NCBI GenBank assembly: GCA_965215945.1
Contig: CBDCFC010000004.1
Span: 1-64,000 of the forward strand
Direction: 5' to 3'
Source: JAHEKD01 sp965215945
GTDB lineage: Bacteria > Pseudomonadota > Gammaproteobacteria > Arenicellales > JAHEKD01
Length of the DNA stretch: 64,000 bases
Shown here: positions 45,330 to 52,968 of the stretch, one piece after another
How the letters are laid out: the number at the start of each line of letters is the position of its first letter
Position numbering within the stretch: position 1 is the stretch's first letter
Notes under the pieces: generated by a model
The model's database searches: none
Told to the model about the DNA's origin: nothing
What the model saw: only the letters and a program-made list of their open reading frames with translations
Translations under genes and position numbers: made by a program

Positions 45330-46343
45330 ATGGCAAAGGAGAAAACTACTGTCGCTTTGATTAGCACGGACCGATTAGGCGACACTTTACTACAAATGGT
45401 AATCGCAAATAATTTAGCGGTTAATAATCTAGCAGTCACGTTTTTCAGTGACTATGGTGTTGAATTAAAGAATCACATTATTCCATATTCTGTTTCACCA
45501 TTCATGAACAGTAGAGAGTCGGTTAGAAATTTTGCAGCCTATGATGTGGTTCTTTATGATCAAAGTTCATCATATATCAAACAGCTGGATTATGAGTTAA
45601 AACAATGGCTTGATCAAAATGCAATTGGTTTTTTAATGTCTAGCGGTCACCCCCAAAAAACAAAATTGTCAGCCTCCATTTTAAGAAAACAACTCCAAAA
45701 CAATTCAACTCTGACAGCCGATTCCTTTTTGAGTTTTAATAATACAATAAAGCAACCAAGCCTCTCTCATCGTAGAGCCTCAATGGTGCAACAGATTAAA
45801 TGGTTTCTAACAAACAAAATTAAGTTACCAATTGTCAATACAAACACAGGTCTGTGTATACAAAGGAGTCGAAAAATACAAAATGATCGAAGAATCATTG
45901 TTCATCCAACAAGCACAAGCTCTTATAAAAATTGGGATGCGGAAAAGTTTGTTAATTTGTGTATGCAATTAAAACAAGCAAAATTCCAACCTGTTATTAC
46001 TGTTTCTCCTCAAGAGCGGCCTTTATGGCAAGATTTAAGTAGCGGAGAAATTGAAGTACCCTTGTTTAGGAATATAGTTGAATTAGCTGAATTTTACTTA
46101 ACCTGTAATTGGTTTATTGGCACCGACTCCGGTAATGCCCATTTAGCATCTGCACTGGGGATTCCTACCTTTCAAATATTTAAACGTTGGCGTAATTACC
46201 CAAGTTGGCGTGCCGGTTGGGCAGAAAACATGGTGATTACGGCCAAGTTCCCCAATAATTTTTCAAAAAATAACTGGCAAAGGGGACTGGATGTTGAGAC
46301 TGTTTATAATGCTTTTTTAAAGTGGATAAATAAAATTGGATAA
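45330..46343 (+). CDS. Glycosyltransferase family 9 (heptosyltransferase-like) protein C
   Basis: A 337-residue GT9-type enzyme beginning TVALISTDRLGDTLLQMVIA (DRLGD acceptor loop). The donor domain has RRIIVHPTSTSSYKNWDAEKF, SPQERPLW, and WFIGTDSGNAHLASALGIPTFQIFKRWRNYPSWRAGWAENM. It is a paralogue of the gene at 29410 (conserved WRPSWGEN/WRAGWAEN). Likely an LPS-core glycosyltransferase. Regulated by box F if the box model is right. Confidence 0.87.
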   Translation: MAKEKTTVALISTDRLGDTLLQMVIANNLAVNNLAVTFFSDYGVELKNHIIPYSVSPFMNSRESVRNFAAYDVVLYDQSSSYIKQLDYELKQWLDQNAIGFLMSSGHPQKTKLSASILRKQLQNNSTLTADSFLSFNNTIKQPSLSHRRASMVQQIKWFLTNKIKLPIVNTNTGLCIQRSRKIQNDRRIIVHPTSTSSYKNWDAEKFVNLCMQLKQAKFQPVITVSPQERPLWQDLSSGEIEVPLFRNIVELAEFYLTCNWFIGTDSGNAHLASALGIPTFQIFKRWRNYPSWRAGWAENMVITAKFPNNFSKNNWQRGLDVETVYNAFLKWINKIG

Positions 46344-46449
46344 TTAATGAAGGTTAATTCTACATATGTCAATAGACAGAACTAAAATTGTCATAGCTAT
46401 ACTCCACGTACAACACTTATAAAATTGTAAAAGTGAAGCCTAGCATTGC

Positions 46450-47118
46450 TTAGTGAGTGATGTAAAAACCAAACCCTCGCTTGTTTTTGATTACATCCAA
46501 AGCACCTGCATTCCTTAATTTACGCCGAATGGATGATATATGTACTTCAATAGAATTTCGTGAGGCAGTCTCAGTTTTGTCACTAATTCTGTTTAGCATT
46601 TGATCTATTGAAAGTATTCTGTCTCGGTTTAACATCAAGTGCTCAACGATTTTATATTCTGTAACCGTTAATTCTATTTCAGTATTGTGAGCATACAAGC
46701 GTCTTTGTAGAAAATTCATCTGCAGTGGACCAAGAGCAATGTTTTTACAATCGTAACTAATCCGTCGTCGGATGATGGCCTTGATTCGTGATAGTAACTC
46801 GTCAAAATGAAAAGGTTTACATAGGTAATCGTCTGCTCCTAACTCTAATCCCTTGATACGATCATTGACATCCGTTTTTGAGCTGACGATCATGATGCTC
46901 GAATAGACTTTTTGTTTACGTATCTTCGCTATCACATCAAAACCGGATATATCTGGCAGTTCAACATCTAAAATAATGAAATCGAAATTTTCCGTTAGTG
47001 CGTATGATAGCCCACAGGCTCCGAATTCAGTTGTCTTGACGGCATGATTATGTCTGTTTAATCCTTGCACAAGCACTTTGCGCGTTTTGAACGAGTCTTC
47101 GATAACTAGTACGTTCAA
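46450..47118 (-). CDS. OmpR-family response regulator, orphan 2
   Basis: A 222-residue regulator: EDS pocket at residues 7-9, Asp51 in FDFIILDVELPDISG, and LCKPFHFDELLSRIKAI. The winged helix reads EIELTVTEYKIVEHLMLN and RNSIEVHISSIRRKLRNAG, with the wing RGFGFYITH. No kinase is nearby. It is a paralogue of orphan 1. The palindrome ATTACC-N4-GGTAAT lies about 200 bases upstream of its start; it has no clear YTAAG box. Confidence 0.9.
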   Translation of the reverse strand: MNVLVIEDSFKTRKVLVQGLNRHNHAVKTTEFGACGLSYALTENFDFIILDVELPDISGFDVIAKIRKQKVYSSIMIVSSKTDVNDRIKGLELGADDYLCKPFHFDELLSRIKAIIRRRISYDCKNIALGPLQMNFLQRRLYAHNTEIELTVTEYKIVEHLMLNRDRILSIDQMLNRISDKTETASRNSIEVHISSIRRKLRNAGALDVIKNKRGFGFYITH

Positions 47119-47316
47119 TTTTCTAACATCTCATGATAACGTGTGTTTTTGTGTCTGTTTTGTTATCAAAACACACTAAGTTCATTGACATCATACAAAA
47201 ATGTTTCCTTAAATATTTACGCCTCGACTAAACCAACTCTATTTTTTTGCACTTTTTCAGAATGTGCTGATTTGTACAATGTTATCTAGCAAGAATTACC
47301 ATAAATTCATCAATAC

Positions 47317-47332
47317 ATTACCAGTTGGTAAT
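47317..47332. promoter_or_regulatory. Palindrome ATTACC-N4-GGTAAT, copy 2
   Basis: ATTACC-AGTT-GGTAAT, a perfect inverted repeat, about 200 bases upstream of orphan regulator 2 and 12 bases downstream of the end of the LuxR-type gene. A further ATTACC begins 22 bases to the left (47295). Confidence 0.55.
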
Positions 47333-47343
47333 CTAGGTAAATG

Positions 47344-47913
47344 TCAGACTTCACTGTTTGTTTCCAGATTTGGACCCGAGCCCAGGCCTTCAATTGGAGC
47401 CAATAAATCCTCCAGGAAAAACGCAGATAATGCGGCGCGTCCATTCAGCCCTGCCTTGCTGTAAATCGACCGTGCTTGTTCACGCGTAGTCCGTTCACTG
47501 GTGGCACGCACCGCTGCGACTTCTTTGTTACTAAGGCCCTTGAGTAAAAGCAGTGCTACTTCACACTCGGCTTCGGTTAAATTCCACCTCGAAAACTGGT
47601 TTTCGATCGCCACACCCAGGCCTTTAATATGTGTTCGCGCTTCTTTTCGCCATCGTTGGCCCTGCACACGGGCAATTTCAAGATCACGAATTACCTGCAG
47701 ATGCTCATTGCGTTGATGTGAGGTGATTTGGAATAGAAGAACAAGGCCAACGGTTGTCATCACCAGCGGGGTGGTTTCGAGCAAGTGAAAGATAATATCC
47801 AAAAGTGTCGAGTCCGGGTCTTCAATCAGGTCCAGGATAATGTACATCCCAAGACCGACGATTACGGCGAGAGCCGCCCAGATCCGCGTTCGGGAGTCTA
47901 AGTACTCTCTCAT
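47344..47913 (-). CDS. Membrane-anchored LuxR-type HTH regulator
   Basis: A 189-residue protein. Two membrane helices occupy about residues 11-28 and 45-62 (IWAALAVIVGLGMYIILDLI; PLVMTTVGLVLLFQI). A linker with charged helices follows, then a LuxR-family HTH (NLTEAECEVALLLLKGLSNKEVAAVRATSERTTREQARSIYSKAG) at ~112-170. It would bind DNA while tethered to the membrane, like ToxR-class proteins. It is divergent from the exported protein at 48362, with a 12-bp-arm palindrome between them. The C-terminal tail is short and polar. Confidence 0.82.
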   Translation of the reverse strand: MREYLDSRTRIWAALAVIVGLGMYIILDLIEDPDSTLLDIIFHLLETTPLVMTTVGLVLLFQITSHQRNEHLQVIRDLEIARVQGQRWRKEARTHIKGLGVAIENQFSRWNLTEAECEVALLLLKGLSNKEVAAVRATSERTTREQARSIYSKAGLNGRAALSAFFLEDLLAPIEGLGSGPNLETNSEV

Positions 47914-48361
47914 TGAGTTTTAATGTTCCTCATAGTGATAATGAATTAAGTATAAAAACGCTTTTACACACAAGCACATCGTTTGAGCAAAAGCCGGTCA
48001 CAGTTATGCAGCAATATTACTGCGCTCATGATGGCTTAAGGCTATATAAGCTTGCTGGCAATAAATAAAGGACAATAATCATTGACGGTTAACCAGGGCA
48101 GTTATTCCACATACTCTAAGTATGCACGAGTGTGAGGTCGCTCTTTATTATCATTTGGTAACATCTTCAGTGTCTATTGGTTTTGTGACATACGTCATTC
48201 CCTCACATGACGTATGTCGAACTGCGAATAGACCGGTGCGCCTACATCATCTAAAAAAACAGTAACCCAAGGTCGAGTTATCAAGCGTTCATTGCTACTG
48301 CCGCATGTACACCTCTTCCAACGGTTCAAATAAATCACTTGAAGTAATAGGAGCATACACT
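47914..48361. other. Divergent control region of the LuxR-type and exported-protein genes
   Basis: 448 bases with no gene. It holds the perfect palindrome at 48187-48218. Just before the ATG at 48362, AGGAG provides a ribosome site. Nothing else is conserved that I can see. Confidence 0.4.
48187..48218. promoter_or_regulatory. Perfect 12-bp-arm inverted repeat
   Basis: GACATACGTCAT (48187-48198), eight bases, ATGACGTATGTC (48207-48218). It lies about 145 bases upstream of the exported-protein gene and about 270 from the LuxR-type start. It is a good operator candidate for a dimeric regulator, possibly the divergent LuxR-type protein. It lacks a following T run, so terminator is unlikely. Confidence 0.6.
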
Positions 48362-49138
48362 ATGAAAATTCTCACACATTTTAAAATCATTGCAATCATT
48401 CTATTCATTATTCCGTTCACAGCAGCTACTTTGACGGATGCCACCGCCCAAACACGGCAAAATCAAAGCGTGCATAAACAGTGGTCAAAAATTGTCGAGC
48501 TTTCCGACTCGAGAATAAAGTTTGAAATTAACGATACCGACAAAGACGGTGGCATTCAGGTATTTATTGATTCAGATCCATGGAAGTGGATGATGATTTT
48601 TGACCCCACTGGAAAGCTGGTATTCCGTTCCACTGCTTCGGGTAATATTGGCAAATTAGGCGGCACCGAGTTCTTCCTGGAAACGGGCGAACCGCCGTTC
48701 GATGAACTTGCGCTTGAAGATCTCTTGAAACTTTTTCCAGAAGGAGAATACCACTTCTTTGGCAGAGGCCTGGAAAGAGAAATCTTTTATGGCAGTGCGC
48801 AATTAACTCATAACATCGCGGATGGACCCTTACTTGTCTCCCCGCTTGAAACCACGGGTCTGGTTGATCCAGATAATGCAGTTGTTATGTGGGAACCGGT
48901 AGTAGATCCTAACGGCAGCCCAATCATTGCTTATCAAGTCTTGGTTGTTCAGTCTGACACAGGATTTCCCGCATTACCAAAAGTTTCATTGGATGTTATG
49001 ATGCCCGCAACCGCAACCGCTTTGGCTGTTCCTCCCGGTTTTCTACTTCGCGATACTGAATATGAATGGGAAGTTCTGGCTATAGAAGCCGGTGGAAATC
49101 AAACTCTTTCTTCCGCCTTTTTTAAAACTTTGCCATAG
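48362..49138 (+). CDS. Exported beta-sandwich protein
   Basis: About 258 residues from ATG 48362 (AGGAG eight bases upstream). Signal peptide: KIIAIILFIIPFTAATLTDATA. First domain: VFIDSDPWKWMMIFDPTGKLV and FPEGEYHFFGRGLERE. Second domain resembles a fibronectin-type-III sandwich: VVMWEPVVDPNGSPIIAYQVLV and FLLRDTEYEWEVLAIEAGG. It shares this layout with the lipoprotein at 44447. Probably a periplasmic or surface protein; function unknown. Confidence 0.7.
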   Translation: MKILTHFKIIAIILFIIPFTAATLTDATAQTRQNQSVHKQWSKIVELSDSRIKFEINDTDKDGGIQVFIDSDPWKWMMIFDPTGKLVFRSTASGNIGKLGGTEFFLETGEPPFDELALEDLLKLFPEGEYHFFGRGLEREIFYGSAQLTHNIADGPLLVSPLETTGLVDPDNAVVMWEPVVDPNGSPIIAYQVLVVQSDTGFPALPKVSLDVMMPATATALAVPPGFLLRDTEYEWEVLAIEAGGNQTLSSAFFKTLP

Positions 49139-49171
49139 GATACATTTCATCAACTTTGTGCCCAGTGTTCT

Positions 49172-49209
49172 GTCATTTTCGCCCTTTCCTTAGATTGGGC
49201 GAAAATGAC
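49172..49209 (+). terminator. Strong hairpin terminator of the exported-protein gene
   Basis: GTCATTTTCGCCC (49172-49184) and GGGCGAAAATGAC (49197-49209) form a perfect 13-bp stem with a 12-base loop, 33 bases after the stop at 49138. A modest T-rich stretch (TTCTTTG) follows. Confidence 0.7.
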
Positions 49210-49311
49210 TTCTTTGCATAATTTGATTGTCATATTGTCACTCTGGAAATTTGATTTAGGTCTATTAAATTTTTTATCTTGATAAAATCATTTATCTTGA
49301 AATAAATCAAA

Positions 49312-49515
49312 AGAGATGGTGAAACTGGACTGCTAGCCAAAGCAAAGGACATCAATTCATTCACCCGCGCTGTCAAAAAACTGCTTTGCTCTCACTGTAC
49401 GGCAAAAAGACTACGGACCAATGCTGTCAATCATGTCGGGCAAGAATTTAACTTGCAAAAAATGCTAGATAATAACTATAAAGTCTATCGGCAAGTTTGC
49501 CGAACAAGCGCGTAA
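49312..49515 (+). pseudogene. 3' fragment of the GT4 glycosyltransferase gene
   Basis: A 67-codon open frame, RDGETGLLAKAKDINSFTRA and onward to NNYKVYRQ, that matches bases 29151-29340 (the last ~63 codons of the GT4 gene) with few changes. The front of the gene is absent; the remaining frame has no internal stop and ends TAA at 49513. It is followed by the intact phosphoesterase gene. Confidence 0.85.
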
Positions 49516-49523
49516 TAGAAAAC

Positions 49524-49539
49524 ATTACCAATTGGTAAT
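49524..49539. promoter_or_regulatory. Palindrome ATTACC-N4-GGTAAT, copy 3
   Basis: ATTACC-AATT-GGTAAT is a fully symmetrical 16-bp palindrome, about 167 bases upstream of the phosphoesterase ATG and eight bases after the GT4 fragment stop. Confidence 0.6.
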
Positions 49540-49617
49540 GCCTTAGTCATATTCAGATTAGTTTTTTCCTTTAGTTTCCTAAGCAGGAAACAGTTTAGGT
49601 TTATTCAATTCGAATCC

Positions 49618-49633
49618 TTAAGCTTTTCCTAAG
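49618..49633 (+). promoter_or_regulatory. Tandem YTAAG box G
   Basis: On the plus strand TTAAG-CTTTTC-CTAAG with an 11-base period, about 73 bases upstream of the intact phosphoesterase gene. Its flanks (CC before, TTTTAG after) also match box A on the minus strand. Confidence 0.65.
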
Positions 49634-49705
49634 TTTTAGTTTTTACATTTCCATTGCGGTGGAACTCGTAATCAAATTTAAAGGGTAATCAGAATCAGTG
49701 TTCGT

Positions 49706-50935
49706 ATGAGAATGAATATCAAAAAACTAACCCAACTGTTCATCGGATTAGTTCTATTCGGCTGTTTTGCTTACCTGGTTGTTGCATTCACAATAGGCGT
49801 TCGGATTCCCGGATTTCATCTGGATAATTTCCAATTACCCACAACATATGAAAACAAAAAAGACGGCTTCAAGCTAGACGTGGAAGGGGGGTTTATAAAA
49901 CAAATTGGGCATCAATTTGTAATACGTGCTTATTCTCCTCATCTGGAAATCAGTCTCATCGGCCATTTAATTACATTTCCTCTTGTCATTGAAAACATTC
50001 ATCCCGATGCGAGGCTTATTGTTAATAACGATAATGTTACTTTCGAAGAAAAACGGGACAATTTAAAGCGAAGCTTGACCATTCACGGTCAGATCAACTC
50101 TCCTATGCTGCTGAAATGGCTATTCCCTGAAAAAGATCACTATCGATTCATGGCACTAGGTGATACGGGTGGTGGTAAAGAATTAGAGTGGGCGTTAATC
50201 AGGGCTAAACAATTAAATGCTGATTTTGTTGTTCATCTTGGTGACATGTTTTATTCACCACAAGATGTACATTCGGCTTTTAGCGTACTCCAAAATTCGC
50301 CTGTACCAGTTTTTAATATTTATGGTAACCATGATTATCAAAATGGTGATGATGAGTATCCACAAAAAAATACCTTTAATAAAATATTTGCGCCCTCTAA
50401 TTTCCAATTTTCCCTGTTGGGCAAGTCCTTTGTCAGCTTAGATACTGCCAGCCATATTTTTCCGTTTAACAAAGGTAAACGCGGATCATTTATCCAGCAA
50501 TTGATCGATCAACCATCCCCAAAAAATCAAGAAACACTACTTTTTACACATAAACCCATTGTCAGTGTGCTAGCTGAAAAACACCCGGAACTTGATCACG
50601 GAGTAACAGGATTTGAAAGTTTTTGGCTAGAGGGAAAATTAGCGAGCATTGATTCGCTGACCATCATTACGGGTCATATACATAAAAGCATCGAAATTTT
50701 AGATATATTTTTCCCTACATACATTGCTGGCGAAGGCATTGCTCATACTGACCTTATCACTAATAAGCCACACTCTAAAGTTCTGGTTGGTGATCTCTAT
50801 TTGGACCAGCCGACCCAGTTTTCTTGGCATACCAATAACATTCCACGTTCTTATCAAGTTTCAAAAAAATCACTGGATATCTGGGCAAGACATCAACGTA
50901 ACCTCGCATCGAACGATGTTAATAGTAAACACTGA
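49706..50935 (+). CDS. Membrane-anchored purple-acid-phosphatase-like phosphoesterase, copy 2
   Basis: A 409-residue intact enzyme. Membrane anchor at residues ~10-30 (LTQLFIGLVLFGCFAYLVV), then a beta-rich region, then the catalytic domain with the five metallophosphoesterase motifs: FMALGDTGGGKELEW, VVHLGDMFYSPQDV, IYGNHDYQN, LLFTHKPI and IITGHIHKSIE. The first motif is GD-x-G and the second keeps Tyr, as in purple acid phosphatases. It probably dephosphorylates a periplasmic glycolipid or sugar phosphate (inference). A GT9 gene starts ten bases after it. Confidence 0.87.
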   Translation: MRMNIKKLTQLFIGLVLFGCFAYLVVAFTIGVRIPGFHLDNFQLPTTYENKKDGFKLDVEGGFIKQIGHQFVIRAYSPHLEISLIGHLITFPLVIENIHPDARLIVNNDNVTFEEKRDNLKRSLTIHGQINSPMLLKWLFPEKDHYRFMALGDTGGGKELEWALIRAKQLNADFVVHLGDMFYSPQDVHSAFSVLQNSPVPVFNIYGNHDYQNGDDEYPQKNTFNKIFAPSNFQFSLLGKSFVSLDTASHIFPFNKGKRGSFIQQLIDQPSPKNQETLLFTHKPIVSVLAEKHPELDHGVTGFESFWLEGKLASIDSLTIITGHIHKSIEILDIFFPTYIAGEGIAHTDLITNKPHSKVLVGDLYLDQPTQFSWHTNNIPRSYQVSKKSLDIWARHQRNLASNDVNSKH

Positions 50936-51274
50936 AACCTTCAGCATGCGACTAAAGAAGAAAGTTAAGCATTATTTATTCAAGGCTATTACAAAATTTT
51001 TTCCCGCTGCTGATGACCGAACTAAATTAGATATTAGCGATGTCAAAGAAGTATTGATCATTCGCCAGGATAATCGTATCGGTAATATTCTATTTACCAC
51101 GTCATTAATCGAGTTATTACATGACCAACTAGGTGTGTGTCCCGACATACTCGTAGGCGGTAAATTCCATGATTTAATTAAATACAACCCGAAAATTCGT
51201 AACCTCTTGATTTATGACCAAAAAAAGTTTTGTAAAATGCCATGGTTAGTGCTGAAGTTCTTGCATAAACTAAA

Positions 51275-51814
51275 CGACCCTCGACTGTAAGTCGAGGGGT
51301 TTAAGTATTGTCGATTGGAAATCGACTGTCATCGGCGATCTGTTCACCTTCCTGACCATCTATATACTCTTGTATCATTTCATCCGTTAAATTTCCTGAA
51401 CTTACGGCCAAATAGCCTCTAGCCCAAAAATGCTTACCCCAGAATTGTCTGCGTAAGTGCGTGAATTCCTGCAGCAATACTCTCGAACTTGTTCCCTTCA
51501 ACCATTGCACTATTTGACTGACCTTCTGGGTAGATCGATAGGATAAAAACACGTGAACATGGTCGGATGCGACCTTGCCACTGATGATTTGTAATTCATG
51601 TTCAAATGCAATCTGGCGAATAATATCGCGCACACGAACGGCCACTTCACCGGTTAATACCCGCTTTCGATATTTCGGAATCCAGACCAGATGTACTTTT
51701 AAATCAAATTTCGTGTGCGCACCGTAGCGATAATGTCGCATCCGCTCATGTTACACGAATCTTTGCTTCGCCTAAAGGCGAGGGGTTTCAACCTTCCCCG
51801 AAAGAGACACTAAA
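51275..51814. mobile_element. IS200/IS605-family insertion sequence (~540 bp)
   Basis: The element has no terminal inverted repeats but subterminal hairpins: CCCTCGAC-TGTAA-GTCGAGGG (51278-51298) and CGCCT-AA-AGGCG (51769-51780), each next to GAGGGGTTT, as in this family. It contains one Y1 transposase gene on the minus strand and no TnpB. CTAAA occurs at both junctions (51270-51274 and 51810-51814), so the exact ends could slide by five bases. Confidence 0.82.
51301..51741 (-). CDS. tnpA: IS200/IS605-family Y1 transposase TnpA
   Basis: A 146-residue HUH/Y1 transposase. The HUH motif is His61-Val-His63 in SDHVHVFLSYR, and the catalytic Tyr126 lies in MIQEYIDGQ. Also typical are LVWIPKYRKRVL at the start and FWGKHFWARGYLAVSSGNLT. 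It moves single-stranded DNA without duplicating a target. All catalytic residues are present, so the element may still be active. Located on the minus strand inside the GT9 gene. Confidence 0.93.
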   Translation of the reverse strand: MRHYRYGAHTKFDLKVHLVWIPKYRKRVLTGEVAVRVRDIIRQIAFEHELQIISGKVASDHVHVFLSYRSTQKVSQIVQWLKGTSSRVLLQEFTHLRRQFWGKHFWARGYLAVSSGNLTDEMIQEYIDGQEGEQIADDSRFPIDNT

Positions 51815-52623
51815 ACATGCTCGATATGACATGGTAATAGATTGCAAGAATAGCTTTTCTTTCAATAATGCCATTTTAACGCTGTTAACTAACGCTAAAT
51901 GCAAAATAGGGTTTAAAAACGAGTTTAGTGATGACTATTTAAATTTTGCAGTAAGCCAAAAGAATAATGATGACTTGCACGAATCTGTGTACCTTACCCT
52001 ACCTCTGCGAAGTTACTTTGATCTTGACATTCCTTCTCCGCCGATGAAGTTATATTGCTGCGAACTAAACCATTCGAATTATTTATCAAAACAAAAACGA
52101 CCTGTGATAGGAATACATATTGGCGGGCGCAAACAGAAATCAATATGTCCACTACTTGTTAATAGTTTAATAGAGAATTTAGCCACCCAAGATTTGGTTA
52201 TGTTGATCATTTATGGACCCGATGAAACAAAGAAAATCACCGAAATAGTAAATGCTGACAACGCCATTAAGTATCAGCCGTCCTCAATGGACGACCTCAT
52301 CATGACTATACAGACAACCGATCTTTTCGTTTCGCCTGATACTGGTCCTTTACATATTGCATCGGCACTGAACAAACGAATTATCGCCGTATTTAATACA
52401 GACAATTCAACTCGCTATGGGCCTAAGAGCAATAAACCCTGTGTGGTATTTAACACCATCAGAAAATCTAATACAGAGTTATATAGAACAGTCCAGGATT
52501 TTATCAAAAATATTGTTTCACATAAAACCAACCTTGATCCATTGCTGCTAGAATGATTAACAAAACCAAACTTCAGTTTATAGTGTTTAGATTAAGACAC
52601 TTGTGTTGGAACTGATCCCTATA

Positions 52624-52968
52624 CTAATCTGTGCTGGTGAAGCTACCCTTCATGGCCTGGTGGTAAAAGCAGTAAAAACTTGAGGTCATATTTTCTGAAA
52701 TGATGATTTCTTGGCTTTCGCCGGTGGTAATGCTTCCTGTATCCCAACTGCCGTCATCGGCAGTGGCTGTGTGGGGTACAATATCGCGATTAATGAAAAC
52801 TACCGTATCACCCTTTTTGACTTTAATTGCTGCCGGTTTGAATTCGAAATTGGTGATCTCAACGGTTATAGTATCTTCTGCCTTCACAGCTGAAAAAATC
52901 ATTGTGGCGGTGCTAACCACCACAATGATTACGAGTAAAAAACATACCCCTACTCGATTTGGACTCAC
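52624..52968 (-). CDS. Exported cupredoxin
   Basis: A 114-residue blue-copper-type protein with a signal/anchor helix (VCFLLVIIVVVSTATMIFSA). The cupredoxin core has EFKPAAIKVKKGDTVVFIN, His66 in IVPHTATA, and the C-terminal ligands Cys100, His103 and Met106 in FYCFYHQAMKGSF. All four type-1 copper ligands are therefore present. It probably shuttles electrons or holds copper in the periplasm. It overlaps the DUF4142 gene upstream by four bases, so they form an operon. Confidence 0.88.
   Translation of the reverse strand: MSPNRVGVCFLLVIIVVVSTATMIFSAVKAEDTITVEITNFEFKPAAIKVKKGDTVVFINRDIVPHTATADDGSWDTGSITTGESQEIIISENMTSSFYCFYHQAMKGSFTSTD

Larger units (their letters stand above)
50946..52556 (+). 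pseudogene. Glycosyltransferase family 9 gene split by an IS200/IS605 element
   Basis: A GT9 gene (start ATG 50946) in two pieces. The first 108 codons (LIIRQDNRIGNILFTTSLIE; DILVGGKFHDLI) run to LKFLHKL at 51272. The rest resumes at 51815 (KHARYDMVIDCKN; IGIHIGGRKQKS; DLFVSPDTGPLHIASALNKR) and ends at 52556. Removing bases 51275-51814 rejoins CTAAA and reads LHKLKHARYDMVIDC, giving about 356 residues, a normal GT9 length. The rest of the gene has no lesion, so the insertion looks recent. It follows the phosphoesterase by ten bases. Confidence 0.85.

Noticed and set aside
49561..49590. TTTAG and CTAAG at 49570-49583 as a second box in front of the phosphoesterase
   Set aside because: Spacing is 9 rather than 11 bases and one pentamer is off-consensus.
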